Virus record (IMG/VR): IMGVR_UViG_3300036832_000401 | Span: 1-33,616 of that record | DNA from: a virus | Reading direction: 5' to 3' (one strand) | DNA: 33,616 nt | In this document: positions 23,653-30,228 of the stretch, one piece after another | How the letters are laid out: each line of letters starts with the position of its first letter | How positions within the stretch are numbered: the first letter of the stretch is position 1 | Program-made: the position numbers and the translations under genes | The notes under the pieces: model-generated | What the model was told of the DNA's origin: nothing | Database searches by the model: none | The model's input: the letters and a program-made list of their open reading frames with translations, nothing else

Positions 23653-24057
23653 TCAGCCCCGGATCGCCGCCAGCGCGGCTTTCCCGGTCAGCGGCATCTT
23701 GCTCAGATCGCCAGCCCGCTTGGCCTTCATGGTCGCGATCCGACCGGCAGACTTGCGGCGTTTGATTTCTTTTTGCTCTTGGGCGATCTGCTCGGCGACC
23801 GGGTCCAGTTTCTTGCGTTGCAGGAAGCCCGGGATGCCGGTGTCTGGCATGGCCGTCAGCGGGGCTGGCGTGGCCACGGGTGGCGCGATCTCCACCGGGG
23901 CCTTGAGTGTGACCCGGGGGGTTACACTCACCGGCTTGGCCCTGAGAAGGCGGGTGCGCTGCTTTTCCAGCTTGCCCAGCATCGTCACGGCTCGCTTCAG
24001 TCTTGACTGCCACCGCTTGATCGCGGCGGCGTTTTGTTCAATGTTGTTTCGCTTCAT
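23653..24057 (-). CDS. Leftward basic helical protein in its own transcription unit, 134 aa
   Basis: The ATG at 24057 is preceded on the minus strand by AAGGAGAGAGACT, a strong ribosome site; the longer frame to 24180 runs through the leader hairpin and lacks support. The product is very basic and helical (IKRWQSRLKRAVTMLGKLEKQR), has a Pro-rich linker in the middle, and ends in MKAKRAGDLSKMPLTGKAALAAIRG-type sequence. I associate that ending with Bradyrhizobium-type hypothetical proteins. Its own extended -10 promoter and terminator make it a moron or lysogeny-gene candidate. DNA or RNA binding is possible but unproven. Confidence 0.65.
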   Translation of the reverse strand: MKRNNIEQNAAAIKRWQSRLKRAVTMLGKLEKQRTRLLRAKPVSVTPRVTLKAPVEIAPPVATPAPLTAMPDTGIPGFLQRKKLDPVAEQIAQEQKEIKRRKSAGRIATMKAKRAGDLSKMPLTGKAALAAIRG

Positions 24058-24085
24058 AGTCTCTCTCCTTGTAAGGGTGGGTGAC

Positions 24086-24127
24086 GCCCGCGCTCCCGAT
24101 GCACCCGGGGGCGCGGGCATTTTTTTG
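24086..24127 (+). terminator. Rightward terminator downstream of the lysis genes
   Basis: GCCCGCGC (24086-24093) pairs with GCGCGGGC (24111-24118), followed by A and seven T residues. This is an intrinsic rightward terminator about 510 bases past the endolysin stop. It also lies in the leader of the leftward gene at 23653-24057, where it would form a leader hairpin. Confidence 0.75.
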
Positions 24128-24178
24128 TGTCCACCTGTCAAACAGCCCACGCGGACGGGATTGCCCGCGCGTGAGGCC

Positions 24179-24184
24179 ATTATA
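24179..24184 (-). promoter_or_regulatory. Extended -10 promoter for the leftward 23653-24057 gene
   Basis: The minus strand has TGCTATAAT, a consensus extended -10, with the TATAAT at 24184-24179. The -35 region is weak (GAAATT at 17-base spacing), which extended -10 promoters tolerate. The predicted transcript would have a leader of about 110 bases containing the GC-rich hairpin at 24086-24118. Confidence 0.6.
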
Positions 24185-24369
24185 GCAAATCGATTTTCCC
24201 GAATTTCAGTTTAGGCCCGGTTTTGCTGTGTGATCTGCACGTCGGGCAAGGAGAAGTGACGATAAAAAAATAGCTTGACCCAGAATAATTGCGATCAAGT
24301 TGAACGCAATCTCACACATCACATGCGAGATGTGCCTGCGGCACAGGCCTTAAATTTGTAATGTTGGAC
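24185..24369. other. AT-rich intergenic region with clustered inverted repeats
   Basis: No credible gene is present here. The region contains a near-perfect 23-bp palindrome (24288-24310) and a CACATC...GATGTG repeat (24315-24334) whose flanked arms recur at 7631-7651. It also holds a small TGTGCC/GGCACA hairpin at about 24331-24345. It separates the leftward moron-like unit from the end of the leftward regulatory operon. Possible roles are operators, a replication-related site or a recombination site. Confidence 0.5.
24288..24310. repeat. Near-perfect 23-bp palindrome
   Basis: Arms ATTGCG (24288-24293) and CGCAAT (24305-24310) enclose TCAA-G-TTGA (24295-24303). Only the pair 24294/24304 is mismatched around the central G at 24299. 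The outer half ATTGCGA resembles the half-site of the 17-bp phage operator, but the spacing differs. It is probably a binding site for a dimeric protein. Confidence 0.6.
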
Positions 24370-24404
24370 AAAAAAACGGAGAGAGACATTTGCGTCCTCT
24401 CTCC
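24370..24404 (-). terminator. Terminator of the leftward 27296-24439 operon
   Basis: On the minus strand, GGAGAGAG (24404-24397) and CTCTCTCC (24385-24378) form an 8-bp stem, followed by G and seven T residues (24376-24370). It lies 35 bases beyond the last gene of the operon. Confidence 0.75.
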
Positions 24405-24438
24405 AGTTTGTGACCGGGTTTTAAGCCCCGGGGAGATT

Positions 24439-24678
24439 TCAGGCGTGCCCGACCAGATCGTGGACCGCATAGAGTTCCTCGCCGTCGATCATTGCGGCAG
24501 AGGTCTTGAGCATCCGGCACGGCGTGGCCAGATCGTCGGCGTTGGTGGTCGACAGCATCGGGGCCTCGTCGCCCTCGCACCACAGCACCAGCGCGAAGCG
24601 CGCGCCGGGCATGATCCGGCGCAGCGCCACGCAGAAACGGTTGATGGCGTCGGTGAATTTTTTGGTGTTGTCCTTCAT
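24439..24678 (-). CDS. Hypothetical protein, 79 aa (last gene of leftward operon)
   Basis: The ATG at 24678 overlaps the preceding stop and has GAAGGAG eight bases upstream. The product has an amphipathic N-terminal helix, then a beta pair FALVLWCEGDEAPMLSTTN and a C-terminal helix ending in a LYAVHDL segment. This alpha/beta layout is typical of small accessory proteins in phages of alphaproteobacteria, but I recognise no function. It is the promoter-distal gene of an eight-gene leftward operon. Confidence 0.65.
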   Translation of the reverse strand: MKDNTKKFTDAINRFCVALRRIMPGARFALVLWCEGDEAPMLSTTNADDLATPCRMLKTSAAMIDGEELYAVHDLVGHA

Positions 24679-24938
24679 GTCGACTCCTTCGGTTCCGCTT
24701 CAAATCGGGCGATCTGTTCCTTCATCATATTGACCACGTCCTCGCGGTTGGCGTTCGACATGTAGTTAGCACGCCCGGTGTCGCCGAAATTGAAAACCAT
24801 CAGCACAAAGCCGGTCTTGCGCGCTTCTCCCCGCAAATCACCGTTGAACAGCCGATCTATGTAGCGCGCGAGGAACCGCATGTTGCCCTCGTAGGTCTTT
24901 TCCACAGGGCCGTCGCCGAGTTGGTGTTTTTTCTTCAT
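24675..24938 (-). CDS. Hypothetical protein, 87 aa
   Basis: I use the ATG at 24938, with GGAG eight bases upstream; a GTG two codons earlier sits too close to that site. The segment TGFVLMVFNFGDTGRANYMSNANREDVVNMMKEQIARFE is split over one beta hairpin and a long helix. It is a pattern I know from conserved small phage and prophage proteins of unassigned function. ATGA overlaps join it to both neighbours. The N-terminus is Lys-rich. Confidence 0.68.
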   Translation of the reverse strand: MKKKHQLGDGPVEKTYEGNMRFLARYIDRLFNGDLRGEARKTGFVLMVFNFGDTGRANYMSNANREDVVNMMKEQIARFEAEPKEST

Positions 24939-25141
24939 AGCCACGTCTCCACGATCTGCGGCTCGTCTACGTCATTGCGCTTCAGGCAGTGCAGGCCAGC
25001 CATGGTGAAGCTGGCCCGCAGCGCCTGCAACTCGCCGGAAATGATGTCGGTAGTCGGCACGGCGGTGCCTGCACCGATCTCAAAACGGCGAGCCACAAAG
25101 GAATGAGGAAAGTCTGTCGGGTGATCATAGATCGTCCACAT
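24935..25141 (-). CDS. Hypothetical protein of the MWTIYDHP type, 68 aa
   Basis: The ATG at 25141 is chosen because AAGGAGGG precedes it and the product begins MWTIYDHPTDFPHSFVARRFE. That is the characteristic start of a small conserved protein in Bradyrhizobium-type genomes and phages. The longer frame to 25264 runs over the neighbouring gene. The C-terminus (DEPQIVETWL) is also typical. Role unknown. It is ATGA-coupled to the gene at 24675-24938. Confidence 0.68.
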   Translation of the reverse strand: MWTIYDHPTDFPHSFVARRFEIGAGTAVPTTDIISGELQALRASFTMAGLHCLKRNDVDEPQIVETWL

Positions 25142-25158
25142 CGACAGCTTGCCCTCCT

Positions 25159-25386
25159 TCAATGCAATGGCTTGCGCTCCGATGATGGCCCCAACTGTTG
25201 CATCATCCACGGGAAGGCTCCTTCGGAGACCAGTTTCAGGAGCAGGGCGTATTCGTTGAGGCACTGCTCATGGGCTTCGGCCAGCGCGAGATATTTTTTT
25301 CGCAGTCGCCAGATCGCGGCGAACTGAACAGCCTGAAGCACGAAGATGGCGAGGCTGAAGGACAGCGAAAGGATTGCGGTTGTCAT
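25159..25386 (-). CDS. Small single-pass membrane protein, 75 aa
   Basis: The ATG at 25386 overlaps the stop of the preceding gene. Residues 1-25 form one hydrophobic helix (MTTAILSLSFSLAIFVLQAV) followed by a basic stop-transfer (WRLRKKY). The remainder is a cytoplasmic helical domain. The topology resembles small phage membrane proteins such as spanin-like or exclusion factors, but the operon context (regulators upstream) does not point to lysis. No family recognised. Confidence 0.6.
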   Translation of the reverse strand: MTTAILSLSFSLAIFVLQAVQFAAIWRLRKKYLALAEAHEQCLNEYALLLKLVSEGAFPWMMQQLGPSSERKPLH

Positions 25387-26021
25387 GCGGGCACCAGTTT
25401 CATGGCCTCGGCCAGTAGTCGTTCCAGTTCCTCGGTGCCGCCCGGCTCGCTGGCGGCCACCGGGCGCAGCAGCGTCAGTCCCTTGTCGATGGCGGCCATG
25501 ATCTCGGCGCGCGTCGCGATGCGGCCCTCGCAGAACCACAGCGTCTCGACAGGCGGCCCCAAATTGATCAGGCGGTCGCGACCGACGTGGAAAGTCCGTG
25601 TCACCCAGATTAGGGCCGCCCCCGGATTGTGTTCGATCATCATGCCGGGCAGATTTTCCTTGCCGCTGCCGACCTCGGCGGCGACGGCCTCGTTGCGGCG
25701 CATGCGCGGGCGCGACAGGAAGGGACAGGCCTTGACCGCATACTCGGCGCATTCGCGGTGCTGCGGTGGCTCCGATGATATGCGGTTGATCGAACACATC
25801 GGCCCGATCACGAAGCACTTGAAGCGGCCCAGCGGCTCGCCGCAAATCCAGCACCAGTCGTTGCGGATCGCCTGCCCGATCTTGCGCGGATCGACCGCGA
25901 CCAAATTCCATGCCCCGTCGATGAAGGAGGCAAACCACGGCACCGGAAAGCCCTTGTCGGTGAGCGGGCGGTGCGCGAGACGCTTGGGCAGGGGGATGTC
26001 GCGAATAGCTGCATTGAGCAT
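25383..26021 (-). CDS. Cys-rich (possible zinc-binding) hypothetical protein, 212 aa
   Basis: I take the ATG at 26021 because GAGG lies five bases upstream; the GTG at 26027 has no site. The protein has a WCWICGEPLG motif near residue 57, followed about 20 residues later by MCSINR and then HRECAEYAVKACPFL. This suggests a Cys/His zinc site. The rest is mixed alpha/beta with a WVTRTFHVGRDRLINLG segment. I recognise it as a conserved alphaproteobacterial phage type without an assigned function. Confidence 0.68.
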   Translation of the reverse strand: MLNAAIRDIPLPKRLAHRPLTDKGFPVPWFASFIDGAWNLVAVDPRKIGQAIRNDWCWICGEPLGRFKCFVIGPMCSINRISSEPPQHRECAEYAVKACPFLSRPRMRRNEAVAAEVGSGKENLPGMMIEHNPGAALIWVTRTFHVGRDRLINLGPPVETLWFCEGRIATRAEIMAAIDKGLTLLRPVAASEPGGTEELERLLAEAMKLVPA

Positions 26022-26051
26022 GTGCACCTCGCTGGCCCCCGCCCGCGTTTA

Positions 26052-26447
26052 TCATTTTTTCCTTTTGGACGCCGCGATGATTGAGAGGATCAGGTTTTTC
26101 ATCGGCGACTTGATGTCCTGATCGAGGGTTTTAAATTCCTCGACGAGGCCGACCGTGACGGCATCGATGGTGGTCTGCACCTTGAAGGCGGATTTCCAGC
26201 CGATCAGTTCATGCGGCGTGGTGCTGAATAGCTCGGCCAATTGGATCAACCGCGCCACCGACAGGCGGTTGACGCCTTTCTCGTATTTCTGGATTTGCTG
26301 GAACGAGACCTTCAAGGCGGTGGCGACCTGATCCTGCGACATCTCCATGCCAAGGCGGGCGAGCCGCAGTCGCCTGCCGACATCGGTGTCGACGTCGGTG
26401 GCAGCGCGCTGGTTAGTTTGCAGCGCCGGTTTCTTGCGCGGTGCCAT
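26052..26447 (-). CDS. XRE-family HTH transcriptional regulator, 131 aa
   Basis: Residues about 23-82 form an HTH_3 domain: RRLRLARLGMEMSQDQVATA, then the recognition region SFQQIQKYEKGVNRLSVARL. This is the type common in alphaproteobacterial regulators. Residues 83-131 are a helical extension ending in Lys, with no LexA-type peptidase. It lies in a leftward operon directly after another HTH gene, with a two-base gap. It could regulate the operon itself, act as an antirepressor partner or modulate host genes. Confidence 0.85.
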   Translation of the reverse strand: MAPRKKPALQTNQRAATDVDTDVGRRLRLARLGMEMSQDQVATALKVSFQQIQKYEKGVNRLSVARLIQLAELFSTTPHELIGWKSAFKVQTTIDAVTVGLVEEFKTLDQDIKSPMKNLILSIIAASKRKK

Positions 26448-26449
26448 GA

Positions 26450-26797
26450 TTATTTCCCTTTCGCCTTGGCGGCCTGTTCAATCTCCTTCTGGGCCTTTGC
26501 GACCTCCTTGACGAAATCGATTTTTTTCTCCTTCACAAATTCCTGCTTGTAACCCATCGCTGAAACAGAGGCGGCAACCGTGGCGTATTGCGGCTTCATA
26601 GTTTCGCCCTTGAACCAGTTATGAAAAGTGGTGGTCGAGACGCCGCTGACGATATGGAGGTCTCTTTCGGAGATGCCCTCGTCGCGCATGATCGTCCTGA
26701 TGCGGTCGATCACCGGGTCTTTGTCCTTGAACATGTAGGTGCGGTAGAGATGCAGCGCGCCTTTTTTGCCATGGCCGTTGGCTTTGACCTTAGCCAT
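26450..26797 (-). CDS. HTH DNA-binding protein, 115 aa
   Basis: After a basic N-terminus (KANGHGKKG), residues about 28-83 match a lambda-repressor-like HTH. ISERDLHIVSGVSTTTFHNW holds helices 2 and 3, and the end of the domain (ATVAASVSAMGY) follows. A Lys/Glu-rich coiled tail follows. The start at 26797 lies eight bases inside the preceding gene. Consecutive HTH genes suggest a layered regulatory circuit distinct from the repressor at 30926-31330. Confidence 0.75.
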   Translation of the reverse strand: MAKVKANGHGKKGALHLYRTYMFKDKDPVIDRIRTIMRDEGISERDLHIVSGVSTTTFHNWFKGETMKPQYATVAASVSAMGYKQEFVKEKKIDFVKEVAKAQKEIEQAAKAKGK

Positions 26798-27296
26798 GGG
26801 CGTCTACTCCATTGGCTCCCTTGGGCGCGAGCAGGCCGCGCTTCTTGGCTTCAACGATGCCTTCGCGCAGCACCGTATAGAGGCCCATGCTCGGCATCTC
26901 GATCATGCCGCGCTTCTTCAGCAGCGAGACCTGTGGCGAGACCGAATTTTTCTTCAGCCCGATCCCTTCCAGCAGCGGATAAAGCTCCTTCGGCGTCACC
27001 GTCCGTTTCGGGTTGGAAGCAAAATGCTTGAGCAGGGTGTTGTAGGCCGTCGCGGCGTTGCCGTTGGCGTCCTTGCCCCGGACGCCTGTCGTCGGGGGTC
27101 GGCCCATGCCTTTCTTCTTCGGCCCCTCGATCAGCAGCGGATCGGCGCTCTTGCCAATGCGGGGCGTCTTGGCTGGACGGTTGTCGGCGAACACGTCGAC
27201 CCGCATGTCGGCATTGCCGGATGCGATCAGTCCCAACAGCGTGGTCAGTGGGATGTCGAACGAGAACGAAACTTTCTTGATTGCCATGTGCGCCAT
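26790..27296 (-). CDS. Putative winged-helix regulator, first gene of leftward operon, 168 aa
   Basis: The ATG at 27296 (GGAAA upstream) or the one at 27287 (AGGGA nine bases upstream) are both possible. Residues about 90-150 look like a winged helix: AYNTLLKHFASNPKRTVTPKELYPLLEG, then KKNSVSPQVSLLKKRGMIE and GLYTVL. The preceding basic region (GKDANGNAATA) links to a beta-rich N-terminus. As first gene after the promoter at 27366-27394 it is placed to autoregulate the operon. The DNA-binding assignment is by pattern. Confidence 0.62.
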   Translation of the reverse strand: MAHMAIKKVSFSFDIPLTTLLGLIASGNADMRVDVFADNRPAKTPRIGKSADPLLIEGPKKKGMGRPPTTGVRGKDANGNAATAYNTLLKHFASNPKRTVTPKELYPLLEGIGLKKNSVSPQVSLLKKRGMIEMPSMGLYTVLREGIVEAKKRGLLAPKGANGVDAHG

Positions 27297-27365
27297 TCCC
27301 TTTCCAATGGGTTGTCCTACCCGCGCGAGAAGCTACTTCCTTGCCACCGGGCCGCGCAAGTCGGA

Positions 27366-27394
27366 ATTAATTGTCACGATGGCGTTTTGGTCAA
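27366..27394 (-). promoter_or_regulatory. Predicted promoter of the leftward regulatory operon
   Basis: On the minus strand, TTGACC (27394-27389), a 17-base spacer and ATTAAT (27371-27366). A perfect 8-bp palindrome GTGTACAC sits just upstream at 27407-27414. Bases 27360-27377 resemble a degenerate copy of the 17-bp operator, with one extra spacer base. Expected leader about 60 bases. Confidence 0.5.
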
Positions 27395-27458
27395 ATTCGC
27401 GCCAAAGTGTACACAAGGCCCTCCAGCCGCCCAGCGCGACTCAGCCATGCGCCAAACG

Positions 27459-27485
27459 AAAAACCCGCCCCTGATGGGGCGGGTT
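27459..27485 (-). terminator. Terminator after the integrase gene
   Basis: On the minus strand, AACCCGCCCC, an ATCA loop and GGGGCGGGTT are followed by TTT. The stem is 8-10 bp (27464-27471 with 27476-27483). It isolates the int operon from the regulatory operon downstream. Confidence 0.8.
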
Positions 27486-27510
27486 GTCGCAGGGCCTCTG
27501 GGCGGGCCTC

Positions 27511-28815
27511 TCAGGCCGCTTCGGCGAGCAGGGCGTTGGGGGGCTTGCCGATGATCCGGCGTAACTCGGCATCGAGAGCGTCAAGGACGAGGCGCTTCTC
27601 GTCCAATCGCTTGGACTGAACATAGACCCGGCCCGTGACGGTCGGGGCCTCGACCTGATCCTCGCCCCTGTCCTTGCTGTGATCAAGGCACTTGGCGATC
27701 TGCGCATCGGTGAACCCGAGATCGCCCGCCAGCGTCGCTGCCGTGCGCCGCAGATCGTGCGGCGTGAATTTCGGCAGGCCGAGATATTCGAGAACGCCGA
27801 CGTAGCCCTTCTTGCCGCAGAGCGCCCGGGTGAGCGCGGAGCGCCCCAGTGGCTCGCCCTCCCTGACAAAGACCATTTCGTGGTTATGCATCGCGGTCGC
27901 GGCCTTGATGATCTCGACGGCGAGGCTGTTAAGCGGCTGCAGGATCACGCGGCGCTTTTTGACAAATTTCATCGGCACCCGAAGCACCGGGGTGTCGGTG
28001 CCGATGCCTTTCAATTCGCTGCGCGAGGCGGTGCGAACCTCCTGCGAGCGAAGCATCGACACCAGTTCAAATTTCAATGCCAGAGCGATGGAGGGGTGGC
28101 AGGGCAGGCCGGGATCGTTCAGCCCCCACCACAAGGTGCGGATCGTGTCCTCGGTGAGGACCACCGTGCGCTCGTACTCCTTGTCCAGCGACGGAAGGTT
28201 AAAGCAGGGGCTTGCCGTGACGTAGGACCGTCCCGCTTCAGCCGCCCACTTGAACAGGCGGTTGAGCGCGCTGCGCGTCTGGCGGGCGCTGGCATTTGAG
28301 CGCGCGGCAACGGTGCGCTGGATATGGGCGATGTCGTTGTTGGTGACCTCGGTGGCGATCCGGTTGCCAATGGCGGGGCGCACATTGTTGCTCAGAAAGC
28401 CTTCGACGTTCTTCCAGCTTTCGGTGCGGGGACGCTTTTCCCCATCGGCCTTTTTAACCGGCTCGCTGATGTAGGCGATAAACTCATCGATGATGCGATT
28501 GACGGTGACACCCGCCGTCGCGGCCTGCACCTTGGCGACGGCGATCTGATGCTTGATGTCGTCGCCGCGCTCGACGCGACCTTTGTAGTCGAGGGCCTGA
28601 GAGCGGGCGTTCTCGACGGTGAGGTGTTCCGGGTGATGGACACCGATGGTGACGGTATCCTGCTTTTTCGTTTTGCCGTTCCAAAACTTGAAGGCGAATG
28701 TCGCGCCGCTCTTGGGGGACAGGCTCACATAGAACCCGGGGCATTTGGTGTCGAAAACCTTGTCCCGCTCGGTGACGGTGCGGGTGACGAGGGCGGTGGT
28801 GATCAACTGTCGCAT
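27511..28815 (-). CDS. int: Tyrosine recombinase / phage integrase
   Basis: This 434-residue protein has a DUF4102-type N-terminal domain (FYVSLSPKSGATFAFKFW, TVTIGVHHP), a SAM-like core-binding domain around residues 105-205, and a catalytic domain. Visible catalytic residues are Arg in MLRSQEV, the HDLRRTAAT box (His and Arg), LDHSKD (His), and Tyr in GRVYVQSK as nucleophile. It is of the P4/CP4-57-like class and would integrate the phage at attB. An AAAGGGAAAAG site precedes the ATG at 28815. Several inverted repeats lie in the 326 bases upstream. Confidence 0.95.
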   Translation of the reverse strand: MRQLITTALVTRTVTERDKVFDTKCPGFYVSLSPKSGATFAFKFWNGKTKKQDTVTIGVHHPEHLTVENARSQALDYKGRVERGDDIKHQIAVAKVQAATAGVTVNRIIDEFIAYISEPVKKADGEKRPRTESWKNVEGFLSNNVRPAIGNRIATEVTNNDIAHIQRTVAARSNASARQTRSALNRLFKWAAEAGRSYVTASPCFNLPSLDKEYERTVVLTEDTIRTLWWGLNDPGLPCHPSIALALKFELVSMLRSQEVRTASRSELKGIGTDTPVLRVPMKFVKKRRVILQPLNSLAVEIIKAATAMHNHEMVFVREGEPLGRSALTRALCGKKGYVGVLEYLGLPKFTPHDLRRTAATLAGDLGFTDAQIAKCLDHSKDRGEDQVEAPTVTGRVYVQSKRLDEKRLVLDALDAELRRIIGKPPNALLAEAA

Positions 28816-28839
28816 GGTCTTTTCCCTTTGCTTTGGTCC

Positions 28840-28858
28840 GCATCACAGCATGTGATGC
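28840..28858. repeat. Perfect 8+3+8 palindrome before int
   Basis: GCATCACAGCATGTGATGC: arms GCATCACA (28840-28847) and TGTGATGC (28851-28858) around GCA. It lies 25 bases upstream of the int start codon, so it may bind a regulator or recombination accessory protein. Confidence 0.65.
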
Positions 28859-28873
28859 AATCCCGATTTTGAG

Positions 28874-28888
28874 TAGTGCCGGGCACTA
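28874..28888. repeat. 7-bp-arm palindrome sharing GGGCACTA with the xis-proximal repeats
   Basis: TAGTGCC-G-GGCACTA. The half-unit GGGCACTA (28881-28888) recurs twice at 29111-29118 and 29122-29129, near the xis end of the same gap. Confidence 0.65.
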
Positions 28889-28901
28889 GAGATCGAGAAA
28901 C

Positions 28902-28970
28902 CGCCTGAAACCGGGTCAAACGAGGCTATCAAGAAATGCCCGATTTGAAAGGACTGTTGGATTTCAGGCG
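28902..28970. repeat. Long-range inverted repeat in the int/xis gap
   Basis: CGCCTGAAA (28902-28910) and TTTCAGGCG (28962-28970) are perfect 9-bp inverted copies 51 bases apart. This is a plausible pair of arm-type or core-flanking sites of attP; no tRNA-like sequence was recognised here. Confidence 0.5.
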
Positions 28971-29099
28971 CTTTCACTTGACTTCAAAATAGAGTCGTTC
29001 TGTGATGCGGTCAAGCGGAATTTTTCCGACGCAAAAAGCGCGAAAAAGCCAATAACGACAGGCGCTTCTGGGATTGTTGGAAAAAGAACAAAAGAGGGG

Positions 29100-29135
29100 C
29101 TGGAGTAGCTGGGCACTAGATGGGCACTACTCCAG
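29100..29135. repeat. Composite repeat with 9-bp inverted arms and two direct GGGCACTA units
   Basis: CTGGAGTAG (29100-29108) and CTACTCCAG (29127-29135) form inverted arms. Within them GGGCACTA occurs at 29111 and 29122, an 11-base period typical of sites on one face of DNA. It lies just downstream of the xis-like gene on the int side. Confidence 0.6.
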
Positions 29136-29141
29136 TCGGTT

Positions 29142-29363
29142 TCACCCTCTTCGGCGGATGCGCCTGCCGATCCTGTCGTTGGCTGGCAGCGAGCGTTGCC
29201 ACGCCACGACCTCGTCCTCATACCAAGCCCGGTTCTTCTCGCTGATCATCCGGCTCAAGGGAAACGTGCCGTCGCGCTGCATGCGCCACAGGGTCGAGCG
29301 GCTGACGGGGACGAGGTCGAGCACCTGATCGACCGTCAGCATGCGGCGGGTTTCCTCGGTCAT
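29142..29363 (-). CDS. AlpA/excisionase-like HTH protein, 73 aa
   Basis: The 73-residue product starts MTEETRRMLTVDQVLDLVPV and continues SRSTLWRMQRDGTFPLSRMI...WYEDEVVAWQRSL. This is the MerR-like winged HTH of AlpA/Xis-type proteins, which bend DNA and steer integrase towards excision. It lies directly upstream of the integrase in the same leftward operon, separated by the repeat-rich gap. The basic C-terminus (IGRRIRRRG) adds DNA affinity. Its start overlaps the next gene's stop (ATGA). Confidence 0.82.
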   Translation of the reverse strand: MTEETRRMLTVDQVLDLVPVSRSTLWRMQRDGTFPLSRMISEKNRAWYEDEVVAWQRSLPANDRIGRRIRRRG

Positions 29364-29851
29364 AGGCCGCCCCCAGCGCCGCGCTGGTGCGTTTCCTCGG
29401 CGGCCTCACTCGATAGCAGCGCCATGCCTTCGACGCGCTCGGCGACCGTCTGGCCGTTCTCCAAGAGCATGTACGGCATGAAGGCGGTGTCGAATGAAAA
29501 CACCCCGCACTCGATGGCGGTGATCTGGCCCTTGATCCAGTCGCGCAGGATACTGGGCAGCGCCACATAGCCCTGCTTGAGGGCGTCGGCCTCGTAAAGG
29601 TCGCGGGTCCGCTTGCAGCGCGCCGGGTAGGGCCACTGCTTGAGGTGCATCGCCGCCCAACCCTTGGCCGACACCCGCATCATGATGCGGCGACCGCGAT
29701 GCTCGAACTGCAGGATCAGTTCATGGGTCGCGAAATTGTCCATGAACCCGATGGAGGAACAGCCCGCGTCACGCAGCAGCGTCACGATCACGTCACGGGC
29801 GTGACGCCCGCCGGTCGCGCGCGAGTAGGGGGTGGTGGAGCGCACCCTCAT
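29360..29851 (-). CDS. Conserved hypothetical phage protein, 163 aa
   Basis: The ATG at 29851 overlaps the upstream gene's stop; the longer frame to 29953 has no support. The layout is FATHELILQFEHRGRRIMMRVSAK, then RDWIKGQITAIECGVFSFDTAFMPYMLLENGQTVAERV at the C-terminus. It matches a conserved protein I know from many alphaproteobacterial phages, in which a helix is followed by an F-x-x-x-F-x-x-x-x-L-x-x-G-x-T-V segment. Function unassigned. It lies between xis and the gene at 29848. Confidence 0.75.
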   Translation of the reverse strand: MRVRSTTPYSRATGGRHARDVIVTLLRDAGCSSIGFMDNFATHELILQFEHRGRRIMMRVSAKGWAAMHLKQWPYPARCKRTRDLYEADALKQGYVALPSILRDWIKGQITAIECGVFSFDTAFMPYMLLENGQTVAERVEGMALLSSEAAEETHQRGAGGGL

Positions 29852-30219
29852 GGCACCCACCCCTCGTCCTTGCCGATCTGCTCGGAGTTGTGGATGAACA
29901 GCCGCCCATGCTCGTCCTCGACGATGTAGCGCAGCGCGCCTGAGGCCTTCCACGCGATCCCGGCGAGCCGCCCGGTGTAGCTGTAGTCGCGTGACGTCAC
30001 CGTGACGGGCAGGCCGTCACGAAAGACGTCACTGGCCGCCAGCAGCCGTGACGCGCGTGACGGGTCGGCCAGAACGCTGGCATCTGCCGGGCAGGCCTCG
30101 CGCGCCTTCAGCGCCACCAGCAGGGTGTCGAATTGGGTTCCCTTGCGCACCACGGTGAAGGGTGGCAGCAGCACGTCGCAGGGCAGCGTGACCGGGGTGA
30201 CTTTTTCGTTGTCGGTCAT
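29848..30219 (-). CDS. Conserved hypothetical phage protein, 123 aa
   Basis: Residues 10-40 show the pattern VTLPCDVLLPPFTVVRKG followed by a TLLVAL helix, which recurs in small phage and prophage proteins of this host range. The C-terminal third has a GRLAGIAWKASGALRYIVED beta stretch. It is a two-part protein with unknown role. It is coupled by ATGA to 29360-29851 and lies in the int/xis operon, so it may be expressed on induction. Confidence 0.72.
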   Translation of the reverse strand: MTDNEKVTPVTLPCDVLLPPFTVVRKGTQFDTLLVALKAREACPADASVLADPSRASRLLAASDVFRDGLPVTVTSRDYSYTGRLAGIAWKASGALRYIVEDEHGRLFIHNSEQIGKDEGWVP

Positions 30220-30228
30220 GGCCCCACC

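Noticed and set aside
27360-27377. Possible degenerate operator over the leftward regulatory promoter
   Set aside because: The left half (GTCGGAATTA) is close, but the right half is offset by one base and altered (TTGTCAC). Too weak to count with the four good sites.
28816-29141. tRNA gene or tRNA 3' end as the att core
   Set aside because: I looked for a T-loop-like GTTCGAATC sequence and acceptor stem here and elsewhere in the window and saw none.
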